A stretch of 64,000 bases of DNA from Bin87 sp965204685. GTDB taxonomy: Bacteria > Chloroflexota > Dehalococcoidia > Lucifugimonadales > UBA3495. Below are positions 50,946-58,986 of the stretch, piece after piece. The notes beneath the pieces are model-generated. The model was not told the DNA's origin. It searched no databases and worked only from the letters and a program-made list of their open reading frames with translations. The position numbers were made by a program, and so were the translations under genes. Position 1 is the first letter of the stretch; every line of letters starts with the position of its first letter. The DNA is taken from contig OZ242004.1 in the NCBI GenBank assembly GCA_965204685.1, forward strand, positions 930,001 to 994,000, in the 5' to 3' direction.

Positions 50946-52037
50946 TTACACGTTGACCAGGAAGTTGATGATGTCTCCGTCCTTCACCGGATAGGTCTTC
51001 CCTTCGGAGCGGAGCAGTCCTTCCTTGCGGCCCTGCACCATACCGCCGCAGGCGGAAAAGTCTTCGTAGGCGATGACCTCGGCCCGTATGAAGCCGCGGG
51101 TGAAATCGGAGTGGATAACCCCGGCCGCGCTGACGGCCGGCATACCCCCGGGCACGCTCCAGGCGCGGACTTCGTCATCGCCCACGGTCAGGAATGACAC
51201 CAGGCCCAGGGTGTCGTAGCTGGCCCGGATCACCTGCGACGTGGCCGATTCGCCCAGGCCGAAATCGGAGCGAAACTCCTCGGCCTCTTCAGGATCCATC
51301 GTGCTCAGCTCGGCCTCGATCCGCGCGCTGATGCTGACCTGACCCACGCCGGCGGTGAGGACAGGATCAATATCCAGGTCGGATATAGATATCGCATCGG
51401 CCCCTTCATCCGTGTTGAACACGGCGATCACGTTCTTGTCGGTGAGCAGTTGGTAGTTGACCAGTATGGACCGTTCCGAGTCGCTGAAAGTCTGCAAACG
51501 CACCGGCACGCCGTTTTCCAGGCCGGCGCGGGCCTTATCCACGGTTTCCTTCTGGCGCACCACCATCGGCCTCTCGGTGGCCTTGGTCTTGTTCACCTGG
51601 TCGGCCAGGCGCGTGGAGGCTCGTTCCAGCACCTCCAGGTCGGCGAAGGTCAGTTCGCCGAGCATGGCATCAAGGTCTCGGGCCGGGTCCACCGTGCCCG
51701 TAGGATGGGGAACCGAGTCGTTCTGGAAAGCGCGCACGACCACGAGGAACGCGGTGGCGGACTGGAGGATGTTGCGATACCGCCCGCTAATTCCCTGCGA
51801 CCGGGCCATGCCCTCAGGCCCGGGCAGGTCGGTATAGCGTATCTCTGCGGGCACGACCTTGCGAGGATGGTAGATCTCGCCCAGGTGCTCCAGGCGTGGG
51901 TCCGGTACTTTGACCGTCCCGATGTGCATTTCGGTAGGGCTGCCCGATGCGCCGCTGGCGTCGGACCTGCCCAGGGTAAGCGCGTTGAAAAGGGTGGATT
52001 TGCCAGATTGGGGTAGGCCGATGATTACGATGTCCAT
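50946..52037 (-). CDS. ychF: YchF/Obg-family GTPase (ATPase)
   Basis: A 363-residue P-loop protein: GLPQSGKSTLFNALT (G1), YTDLPGPEGMARSQGISGRY (G3 region) and a C-terminal TGS domain (FTRGFIRAEVIAYEDFSACG, then GKTYPVKDGDIINFL). Canonical YchF has GLPNVGKST and prefers ATP because its G4 is NxxE. Here the equivalent is VFNTDEG. The family associates with ribosomes and stress control. Confidence 0.9.
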   Translation of the reverse strand: MDIVIIGLPQSGKSTLFNALTLGRSDASGASGSPTEMHIGTVKVPDPRLEHLGEIYHPRKVVPAEIRYTDLPGPEGMARSQGISGRYRNILQSATAFLVVVRAFQNDSVPHPTGTVDPARDLDAMLGELTFADLEVLERASTRLADQVNKTKATERPMVVRQKETVDKARAGLENGVPVRLQTFSDSERSILVNYQLLTDKNVIAVFNTDEGADAISISDLDIDPVLTAGVGQVSISARIEAELSTMDPEEAEEFRSDFGLGESATSQVIRASYDTLGLVSFLTVGDDEVRAWSVPGGMPAVSAAGVIHSDFTRGFIRAEVIAYEDFSACGGMVQGRKEGLLRSEGKTYPVKDGDIINFLVNV

Positions 52038-52148
52038 ATTTCCAGTGTTCAGGTGGTGAATTTGCGCTGATCGGTCTGCGAAATAGATGCCCTGAGTCAG
52101 GATAGGGACTGGCGGGCATCAGTATCAGGAGGTCATGGGTTGACGCCG

Positions 52149-52550
52149 CTAATCGGTGTCGTCATCACCCATGAGCAATTTCATGACTTGTGGGGTCAGC
52201 GTGATGTGGACCGATCCGTCTTCACGTTCGCCGGCTTGCCGAAGAGCCTCAATGATCCTACGACGTTCCTCACGACGACCTTCTTCCCTGCCTTGCTTTC
52301 GGCCCTGTTCCCTCAGTCTTTTGATTTCGGCTGGAATTAACAGCACCATGCGACCTAACACCTCCATGATTATTGCCACGAGCAACGCGAGGCCCGCGGC
52401 CAGGGCAAAGATGGCTACCAGAGCGTACAACTCATCCTTGCCCTGCTCTCGTAATGGGTGATACCTCCAGACCCCGACGGCAACTCCGGCAACGTATATC
52501 AGATAGTATACGACCCAATACCGCTCCGCGATGCTCTTCAGCGGCTCCAT
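52149..52550 (-). CDS. Small membrane protein with basic coiled tail
   Basis: A 133-residue protein from the ATG at 52550 (MEPLKSIAERYWVVYYLIYV). Two TM helices (about 12-30 and 45-70) precede a highly charged segment (EIKRLREQGRKQGREEGRRE) and a short C-terminal domain. Function unknown. The frame extends upstream over the thiolase end, but no support for a longer protein is seen. Confidence 0.6.
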   Translation of the reverse strand: MEPLKSIAERYWVVYYLIYVAGVAVGVWRYHPLREQGKDELYALVAIFALAAGLALLVAIIMEVLGRMVLLIPAEIKRLREQGRKQGREEGRREERRRIIEALRQAGEREDGSVHITLTPQVMKLLMGDDDTD

Positions 52551-52582
52551 TCTGTCGTTCGCAGCCGCGCGGGCGCTGACCT

Positions 52583-53758
52583 CTAGCCGGTCGCCAGCAC
52601 CACCGTTCCGGTTGAGGACAGGGAGCCGCCGGTGCCGTTCACGATACTCGTTGCGGCGGCCTGGTCCGATGAGCCCTTGCGATGGACCTGGCGGTCGCCG
52701 CACTCGCCGCGCAACTGCCGCACCGCCTCCACCAGCAGGAAACTGCCGTACATGCCCGGGTGGGAGTACGAAAGCCCGCCGCCGTTAGTGTTCAGGGCGA
52801 ATTCGCCGCCCGGCGCCGTGCGCTGGTTGGCGACGAAGTCAGGGCCCTCACCGGGTCCGCAGAAGCCAAGACTCTCGATGGTCACCAGGGTGGTGTAGGT
52901 GAAGGAGTCGTAGATCATGGTGTGGTCGATGTCGTCGTGAGTGAGGCCGGCGCGCTCCAGCGACAGCGGCCCGGTCTCGCGAGCCCACATCGAGGTGTGG
53001 TCGGGCATAAAGCTGATGAGGTTGTGGTCGTGGCCCTCGGCCGCGCCCAACACCCACACCGGCTCCTTCTTGCAGTTGGCCGCCTTCTCGGCGGTGGTCA
53101 CGATGATTGCCGCGCCGGAGTCGGTGACCAGGCAGCAGTCGAACAGGTGGAACGGCCACGCCACCCAACGGGAGTTGTGGTAGTCGTCGAAGGACATGGG
53201 CGAGTCGTGCATGTAGGCGACGGGGTTCAGGTTGGCCCACTTGCGGGTGGAAACGGCGATTTCGGCCAGGGCCTGGCGGGTGCGGTCCTCGCCGTACTGG
53301 TGCATGTACCGGGTGCAAGCCATAGCGTAGTTGATGGGCTGCCCGATCATGCCGTAGGGGGTCTCGTACTGGGCGACCGGGAGGTTGCGATCCGCGGGCA
53401 CCGGGACGCGCGTGGAGCGGCCGGCCTGCCCGTGGGTGATGAGGACGGTGTCGCAGTAGCCGGCCCGGATGGCTGCCGCGGCGTGGGCGACGTGGATAAC
53501 GAAGGAAGAGCCGCCCACCGACGTGTTGTCGGTGAAGGACGGCTGAACGCCGAAGTACTCGGCGGTGGCCAGGGTGCTGAAGCCGGCGGTCATCAGCCCG
53601 TTGACGTCCGCCAGGGAGAGGCCAGCATCGTCCAGCGCGTTGTAGGCGGCCTCGGCGTGGTGCTGGAGGGAAGACTTGCTGGGAACGTTGCCCATCTCAT
53701 CCGATTCGGCGACGCCCACGATGGCGATGTCGCGTTCACGTTGTGCGGTGCTGGCCAT
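52583..53758 (-). CDS. Thiolase-fold acyltransferase-like protein (SCP2-type) without the usual nucleophile Cys
   Basis: A 391-residue thiolase-superfamily protein. DIAIVGVAESDEMGNVP and GLSLADVNGLMTAG open it. Where active thiolases have C-A/S-S-G, it reads NTSVGGSSFVIHVAHAAAAI. The second half keeps ESLGFCGPGEGPDFV and LNTNGGGLSYSHPGMYG with the catalytic His. Related Cys-less proteins usually pair with a DUF35 OB-fold partner, but none is adjacent. The start is the ATG at 53758 after GGAGG. Confidence 0.85.
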   Translation of the reverse strand: MASTAQRERDIAIVGVAESDEMGNVPSKSSLQHHAEAAYNALDDAGLSLADVNGLMTAGFSTLATAEYFGVQPSFTDNTSVGGSSFVIHVAHAAAAIRAGYCDTVLITHGQAGRSTRVPVPADRNLPVAQYETPYGMIGQPINYAMACTRYMHQYGEDRTRQALAEIAVSTRKWANLNPVAYMHDSPMSFDDYHNSRWVAWPFHLFDCCLVTDSGAAIIVTTAEKAANCKKEPVWVLGAAEGHDHNLISFMPDHTSMWARETGPLSLERAGLTHDDIDHTMIYDSFTYTTLVTIESLGFCGPGEGPDFVANQRTAPGGEFALNTNGGGLSYSHPGMYGSFLLVEAVRQLRGECGDRQVHRKGSSDQAAATSIVNGTGGSLSSTGTVVLATG

Positions 53759-53898
53759 AAAGCTATCCTCCAGGTGCCGGCTATTGGGAATTTGAGGCCA
53801 AACGATGGTACAACATTCGCTACGGGCCGACAATCGGCGGCGGCGCCTCACCAGGGCCTTTTCAAAGTCCCCTGGTTGGTGGCCTTTCACCCCGAACC

Positions 53899-53975
53899 GT
53901 CATTCCGGCGAAAGCCGGAATCCAGAACATTCCGATCACAACGACCTCCTGGATTCCCGCTTTCGCGGGAATGAC
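53899..53975. repeat. Gene-less inverted pair of GTCATTCC palindromes (MITE-like)
   Basis: The 25-nt end at 53899-53923 is identical to the left end of the GIY-YIG element, and an inverted copy with a CCCGC variant is at 53951-53975, with only 27 nt between. A further single copy with a compensated stem (TTCCTGC-GCAA-GCAGGAA) is at 54133-54157. Confidence 0.8.
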
Positions 53976-53999
53976 GGATTAACTTGAAAAAGCCCTGGC

Positions 54000-54260
54000 A
54001 CCTCACGCGTACCCAGTTTGTCATTGCGAGCGCAGCGCGGCAATCTCATCGGCCTGGCCTCCACGCGCCAACCAGGGTCTTTCGATTATTCCGTCATTCC
54101 AATCCCCCACCCGTCATTCCAGCCTCCGTCCCGTCATTCCTGCGCAAGCAGGAATCCACCACCCTCGCCCTCCAGCCGTTGTCATTGCGAGCGCAGCGCG
54201 GCAATCTCGTCGGCCAAAAAATCCTGTCCATCCTGTGCATCGATGTAAAATCACCCCCGG
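54000..54260. repeat. Cluster of dispersed repeats between thiolase and RNA copy B
   Basis: This stretch holds two TCATTGCGAG-type copies (54019-54047, 54180-54208), a GTCATTCC palindrome (54133-54157), a CACGCGTACCCAG motif (54005-54017) and an ATCCTGTGCATCGATG copy (54219-54250). No gene is supported from 53759 to 54786. Confidence 0.75.
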
Positions 54261-54332
54261 TAGCCGTTTACATTGGGTACGCGTGGGGCCAAACCACCTC
54301 TTGACCCATTCAGAACTCCCGTGCTGCCATAT

Positions 54333-54570
54333 CCTTCGCAGGTGATTGTCCCTCTTCGACCAGGTTCCGAGAACACACGGCCAATTTCGGTCAGCATCCA
54401 AGTCGCTACCCGTATCGCAGGAGACTGTCCCCGACCGCTCTAATCGGAGTAGTCTCCTGGGTCGCCGCGCCCGCAACAGCGCGCCATGCCGTGGGCATGG
54501 AAAATGAGGGCCAAAAGCCAGCGCATTACCCCCGGCCGTGGGGCTGATCACTTCCCGGAACCTGGTCAAA
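54333..54570 (+). ncRNA. Candidate structured noncoding RNA, copy B
   Basis: This region is paralogous to the one at 28173. A 12-bp perfect closing stem joins GACCAGGTTCCG (54358-54369) to 54556-54567; its sequence is unlike copy A's stem although both pair perfectly. CACGGCC (54376-54382) pairs with GGCCGTG (54534-54540), as in copy A. Inside are CAGGAGACT/AGTCTCCTG (54418-54426/54451-54459) and CCATGCC/GGCATGG (54484-54490/54494-54500). The 18-nt block at 54528-54545 is identical to copy A. Upstream, TTGACC (54301) and CATATCC align with copy A's promoter region. It is shorter than A (210 versus 277 nt between outer stem ends). Confidence 0.7.
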
Positions 54571-54666
54571 CCGAGCAACCAATCACCCGATCACCTGCAA
54601 AAACCAACCGCCAGTCACCTGCAAAAATCCAATCCCAAAGGAGCCATTGCAACCCAATCCAAAGTC

Positions 54667-54724
54667 AATCCGTATCCCGTCCATCCTGTGCATCCATGCA
54701 AAAGACAAACTGCGTACGCGTGAG
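54667..54724. repeat. CATCCTGTGCATCCATG repeat and GTACGCGTGAGG motif
   Basis: These two dispersed motifs occur in the same order before RNA copies A and B and here after B. Other GGGTACGCGTGA copies are at about 20386, 54274, 61663 (inverted) and 61943. Confidence 0.65.
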
Positions 54725-54786
54725 GCGGCGTCGCCTGCCACGCGCGGCCGTGTGTCAGATGCCAGGTCTATACCGAGGAAACCAGC

Positions 54787-55182
54787 ATGAGCGAAATAAA
54801 TGACGCATCGCACGCGGCGGTTACCGCCATCGAACAGTTCATGGCGGCGCTGAACGCTCGGGACGACCACGCGCTCTACGATCTGCTGCACCTGCCCCAC
54901 GTGCGCATCTCCGGCGAAGGCGTTGCCATCTGGCGCGACAAGGGTGAACTGGAAGCTACCTACCTGCGTGATTTCTACGCCCGGGCCGGCCCGGACTGGC
55001 ACCACACCATCTTGGACTCTACCGAAGTGATCCACAGCTCTGCGCACAAGGTCCACGTGCTGATCCAGTTCACGAGGTGCACCGAAGATGGCGCGGCCAT
55101 CGCCACCTACCGTTCGCTGTGGATCATGACCGACAACGACGGGCGCTGGGGCGCGCAGGCGCGGTCAAGTTTTGCGCCGTAG
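54787..55182 (+). CDS. SnoaL/NTF2-like domain protein
   Basis: A 131-residue protein with the cone-shaped NTF2 fold: AVTAIEQFMAALNARDDHAL (helices), LLHLPHVRISGEGVAIWRD, then STEVIHSSAHKVHVLIQFTR and YRSLWIMTDNDGRWGAQARS. Members act as small enzymes or binding proteins. GAGGAAACCAGC precedes the ATG. Substrate unknown. Confidence 0.8.
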   Translation: MSEINDASHAAVTAIEQFMAALNARDDHALYDLLHLPHVRISGEGVAIWRDKGELEATYLRDFYARAGPDWHHTILDSTEVIHSSAHKVHVLIQFTRCTEDGAAIATYRSLWIMTDNDGRWGAQARSSFAP

Positions 55183-55246
55183 GAGCGTTACGAAGGGTGT
55201 TAGACTGTGCTCGAATCATGGAACACAATACAAAGGGGAGGACACC

Positions 55247-55804
55247 ATGGCCCGAACTCCTACAGTGACCCGAGAATCAGTGCCTGAAAATGAACGCAAC
55301 GCCTTTGACGCCTTCGTCGCCGACCGGGGCGAAGTACCCGCAACCGGGCCGGGCTCGGTGATGCTCAACGCCCCGGAGGTAGCGCAGCGCGCCCTGGGCC
55401 TGGCGTTGTACCTGCGGACGGACACCTCACTGTCGCCACGGATCCGCGAACTGGCCATGCTGGTGGCGGCCCGCGAGAACAACTGCCAGTTCATCTGGAA
55501 CGCCCACGCGCCGCCGGCCCGTCAAGCCGGACTGCGCGACGAGATCGTGGACGCGCTGCGGGACCGGCAGGATCTGCCGGACCCGGCGGCCGACGAGGCG
55601 GCGGTGGTCGAGTACGGCCAGCAGTTCTTCCGCACGCGGACGGTCAGCCAGGACGCTTTCGACGCGGTGATACAGCAGTTCGGCAGGAACGGCGCCACTG
55701 AGCTGACCACGCTCATGGGCTGCTACTCGATGCTGGCGTTCAACGTCAACGCCTTCGGCGTGGAGCTACCGGAAAACATCACCGAAGCGCCGCTGCCCAT
55801 TTAG
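55247..55804 (+). CDS. Carboxymuconolactone decarboxylase/AhpD-family protein
   Basis: A 185-residue helical protein. LSPRIRELAMLVAARENNCQ then FIWNAHAPPARQAGLRDEIV matches the CMD family (conserved E, C, W and H). Only one Cys is present at the site, so it is not an AhpD-type CxxC peroxidase. The start is the ATG at 55247 after GGGGAGG. A dehydratase/decarboxylase-like role is possible; an amidohydrolase follows. Confidence 0.88.
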   Translation: MARTPTVTRESVPENERNAFDAFVADRGEVPATGPGSVMLNAPEVAQRALGLALYLRTDTSLSPRIRELAMLVAARENNCQFIWNAHAPPARQAGLRDEIVDALRDRQDLPDPAADEAAVVEYGQQFFRTRTVSQDAFDAVIQQFGRNGATELTTLMGCYSMLAFNVNAFGVELPENITEAPLPI

Positions 55805-55914
55805 TGTCAGAATCAGGATTAGCCTGATTTTGGGATTTTCAGGATTGAAGGGATGCTCACGACCAACGCCTCCAATCCTGCCAATCCCGTAATCCCGAAA
55901 ATCCTGATTCTGAC
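55805..55914. repeat. Inverted repeat between CMD and amidohydrolase genes
   Basis: GTCAGAATCAGGATT (55805-55819) is the exact reverse complement of 55900-55914. Inner parts (GGGATTTTCAGGATTG and CAATCCTG) also pair, so the whole spacer can form one long imperfect hairpin. Confidence 0.75.
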
Positions 55915-55935
55915 GAGCCCCGAGGAGGCGTGAAC

Positions 55936-56937
55936 ATGTCCACCCAACGCGAGGCCTGGCTAAGCCAGGTCACGGAAGAGGCCATCGACCCCGCGCTCCC
56001 CATCTGCGACCCTCATCACCACTTCTGGGACCGGGAAGGAGATCGCTACCTGCTGGACCAACTGACCGAAGACCTGGGCGGCGGCCACAACGTTGCCCAG
56101 ACGGTGTTCATCGAGTGCCATTCGATGTACCGGGCCAATGGGCCGGAAGAGATGCGGGCCATCGGAGAAACCGAGTTCGTCCAGGGTCTGGCCGCCCAGA
56201 GCGCCAGCGGCCAGTACGGTCCAACCGAGGTTGCCGCCGGAATAGTGTCCAACGCCGACTTGATGCTGGGCGACGCGGTAGCGCCGGTGCTGGAAGCGCA
56301 CCTGGCCGCCAGCAACAACCGATTCCGCGGGATACGCTTCTCGTGTTCCTGGGACGCCAGCCCCGAGGTTTCGCTGGGACGGTCAACCACCGCCGGGATG
56401 CTGGCCGATGCGAATTTACGCGCCGGGTTCGACCGGCTGCAGCGGATGGAGCTCAGCTTCGATGCCCTGGTGTTTCACCCGCAGCTGCCGGAACTGGCCG
56501 ACCTGGCCGGCGCGTTCCCCAACGCCACCATCATCCTGAACCACATCGGGCGGCCGCTGGGCGTGGGTCCCTACGCCGGCCGGCGGGACGAGGTGTTCGC
56601 CGACTGGCAGAGGGGCATCGCGACGGTTGCGGCCCACGAAAACGTGGTGGTCAAGCTGGGCGGGTTCGGCAACGTGATCAGCGGCTACGACTGGCACCAA
56701 CGCGATGTCCCGCCGAACTCGGAGGAATTGGCCGAGACCATCGGGCCGTGGCTGGATTACTGCATCGAACAATTCGGCCCGGACCGTTGCATGTTCGAGA
56801 GCAACTTCCCGGTGGACAAGGCGTCCTACTCCTACACCACGGTGTGGAACGCTTTCAAACGGATTACCGCGTCCTATTCGGACGCAGAAAAGGCGGCCAT
56901 GTTCCAGGGTACAGCGGCTCGAGCCTATCGGCTTTGA
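55936..56937 (+). CDS. Amidohydrolase family 2 protein
   Basis: A 333-residue TIM-barrel metal hydrolase. ICDPHHHFWDREGDRYLL has the HxH metal motif, ATIILNHIGRPLGVGPYAG a metal His, and CMFESNFPVDKASYSYTTVW the active-site Asp region. The family includes 2-pyrone-4,6-dicarboxylate lactonase and related decarboxylases. The start is the ATG at 55936 with GAGGAGG 7 nt upstream. Confidence 0.9.
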   Translation: MSTQREAWLSQVTEEAIDPALPICDPHHHFWDREGDRYLLDQLTEDLGGGHNVAQTVFIECHSMYRANGPEEMRAIGETEFVQGLAAQSASGQYGPTEVAAGIVSNADLMLGDAVAPVLEAHLAASNNRFRGIRFSCSWDASPEVSLGRSTTAGMLADANLRAGFDRLQRMELSFDALVFHPQLPELADLAGAFPNATIILNHIGRPLGVGPYAGRRDEVFADWQRGIATVAAHENVVVKLGGFGNVISGYDWHQRDVPPNSEELAETIGPWLDYCIEQFGPDRCMFESNFPVDKASYSYTTVWNAFKRITASYSDAEKAAMFQGTAARAYRL

Positions 56938-56949
56938 GCGTCAGGGCAG

Positions 56950-57642
56950 CTATTCCGTTTCCAGATCCTCCGACGGAATCTCGTACCAGTATAGTTGCTC
57001 CGATTCCACCGGCTCTTTCAGATTCCAGTCGTACCGGACGCCGGCAACTGCCGCTACCGCTGGCCGGCTAGTGAACCGGGTCATCAGCTCGGCGTTCCGC
57101 AGTGCGCGCCGCGAGTCCCGGCCGTTCACCGTGAAGGACGCTTCTACGGCAATGTAGTGGGGGTTACCGGCGTTATCGACAACTTCCATCACCAAGTCGG
57201 CGCGATGGAAACTTCGCACCTCTCCCCGGGGCAGGTCCGATAGGTCCTGCCCTTCCGTCAGCCGCCTCAAGTCTGCCCGAACCAGGATCCGCTCCAGTAC
57301 AAAGCCCATGTCGCCCGCAATCAGCGCGGCGTCGTCGCGCACGATGTCGTAGATGATGCGGCCTTTCAGCCAACCTACGTCATCCTGTAACCGGTCAAGG
57401 CGTCTGTTAGTGGCCCTAAGTTCATTGGCTAACTCGTTAACCGTGTTGGTCAACTCTTTAACCGCGGCCGAGGCAGTCTTGACTTCACTGGAGAGCTCAT
57501 GGACTGTGGCCGCCAAATCGGCAACGGTTTGCGGCAACTCCAGCAATTCGCGTGTCAGCAGCCGCGTCCGCACCGCCTCAAGCCACTCGGGATGCTCGTC
57601 CAGAACGCGGACCAAATCTTCGATGCTATTGATAGTGGCCAT
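56950..57642 (-). CDS. Coiled-coil protein with PD-(D/E)XK nuclease-like C-terminus
   Basis: A 230-residue protein from the ATG at 57642 (MATINSIEDLVRVLDEHPEW). Residues about 35-95 form a coiled coil (heptad pattern in VHELSSEVKTASAAVKELTN and NELANELRATNRRLDRLQDD). The C-terminal domain has HRADLVMEVVDNAG then HYIAVEASF, the D-x(n)-E-x-S core seen in Uma2-like and DUF3782-type restriction folds. Function unknown. Confidence 0.7.
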   Translation of the reverse strand: MATINSIEDLVRVLDEHPEWLEAVRTRLLTRELLELPQTVADLAATVHELSSEVKTASAAVKELTNTVNELANELRATNRRLDRLQDDVGWLKGRIIYDIVRDDAALIAGDMGFVLERILVRADLRRLTEGQDLSDLPRGEVRSFHRADLVMEVVDNAGNPHYIAVEASFTVNGRDSRRALRNAELMTRFTSRPAVAAVAGVRYDWNLKEPVESEQLYWYEIPSEDLETE

Positions 57643-57735
57643 CGTTCTTCCCAATCCGCGCCAATATGATAGCACGGGCCCTGTGCTATCATGGCCGCCG
57701 GTTTCATACCATTCACCAGCGGAGGCCGTTGTCCC

Positions 57736-58869
57736 GTGAAGAGCTACTACTTCTCCGAGTTCCCCTACCACGAGTACCCCGACGAAGAGGGCGACAAGTA
57801 CCCGTCGTTGCGTCTGACCTTTCCCAACACGTGGTTCAATCCCAACACGGCCAACGGGCTTTTCAAGCGCTACTTCGACGAGTGCGTGTACGCCGACGAG
57901 CTGGGCTTCGACGGCATCATGCTCAACGAGCACCACAACACGCCGTCGTGCATGAACGCCGCCACCAACCTGTCGGCGGCGGTGCTGGCCCGGATCACCC
58001 ACCAGGCCAAGATCCTGCTGCTGGGCAACATCCTGCCCATCCACGACAACCCGGTGAGGCTGGCGGAAGAGTTGGCCATGATCGATGTGATTTCGGGCGG
58101 ACGGCTGATCTCCGGCTTCGTGCGGGGCACGGGCGTGGAGACGGTCTCCACCAACAACAATCCGGTGGCCAACCGTGAGCGGTTCGAAGAGTGCCACGAC
58201 CTGGTGATCAAGACCTGGACGACGCCCGGCCCGTTCCGCTGGGAGGGCAAGCACTACAACTTCCGCGTGGTCAATCCCTGGATGGTTCCCATCCAGCAGC
58301 CGCACCCGCCCATCTGGGTGCCGGGAACGTCGTCTCCGGAGACCGCCGAGTGGTCCGGCCGGCACGGGTACACCTACGTGGCGTTCCTGACCGACCTCGA
58401 CGTGACCGAGGAATTATTCGGCATGTACACCCAGGCCGCCAACGCAGCCGGTCGTGAGGCCGTGCCCGACAATTTCGGATACCTGCTGTGCTGCTACGTG
58501 GGCGATACCCAGGAGGAGGCCGACGAGCAGGCTAAGCACTTCATCTGGCGCATGGGGCCCACCCTGCGCGGCCCTCGCGAATACATGGCGCCGGTTGGGT
58601 ATCGCTCGGCGGCCAGCGCCGCCATCGCCGCCCGCCGCACCGGCCTGAAACCGCTCAACGTGCAGACCTTCGAGGAACTGAAGGAGAACTACCACATCGT
58701 GTGCGGGACTCCGGACACGGTGCTTGAAAAGCTGGAACACATCCACAAGCGGCTGGGCATGGAGCACCTGGTGTTCTACGGCCAGGAGTCCCGCATGGGC
58801 CACGAGGCCACCATGAAGAACATCGGCCTGTTCGGTAAAGAAGTCCTGCCGGTCATCCAGAAGTGGTAG
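57736..58869 (+). CDS. LLM-class flavin-dependent oxidoreductase
   Basis: A 377-residue luciferase-like enzyme, paralog of the one at 16227: LGFDGIMLNEHHNTPSCMN, LLGNILPIHDNPVRLAEELA, ISGGRLISGFVRGTGVE and TTPGPFRWEGKHYNFRVVNP are shared. I chose the GTG at 57736 (VKSYYFSEFPYHEY) with GGAGG about 10 nt upstream. It ends before a perfect palindrome at 58909. Confidence 0.9.
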   Translation: MKSYYFSEFPYHEYPDEEGDKYPSLRLTFPNTWFNPNTANGLFKRYFDECVYADELGFDGIMLNEHHNTPSCMNAATNLSAAVLARITHQAKILLLGNILPIHDNPVRLAEELAMIDVISGGRLISGFVRGTGVETVSTNNNPVANRERFEECHDLVIKTWTTPGPFRWEGKHYNFRVVNPWMVPIQQPHPPIWVPGTSSPETAEWSGRHGYTYVAFLTDLDVTEELFGMYTQAANAAGREAVPDNFGYLLCCYVGDTQEEADEQAKHFIWRMGPTLRGPREYMAPVGYRSAASAAIAARRTGLKPLNVQTFEELKENYHIVCGTPDTVLEKLEHIHKRLGMEHLVFYGQESRMGHEATMKNIGLFGKEVLPVIQKW

Positions 58870-58908
58870 ACCACTGATCCGGGACGTCAAACGACGGGAC
58901 AAAAGACA

Positions 58909-58932
58909 GGGGCGGGCCAATTGGCCCGCCCC
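58909..58932. terminator. Perfect 24-bp palindrome between converging genes
   Basis: GGGGCGGGCC-AATT-GGCCCGCCCC lies between the LLM gene (rightward) and the Usp gene (leftward). A T-rich tail (TGTCTTTTG) follows only in the leftward direction. Confidence 0.55.
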
Positions 58933-58986
58933 GTCGCGATTGGCGCCAGAGTATGGCCGACGCCACGCGCGCCGGCGGTGTGGAGG

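Noticed and set aside
54582..54631. Short tandem TCACCTGCAAAAA as a CRISPR or regulatory array
   Set aside because: Only two imperfect copies 27 nt apart, too few to support a function.
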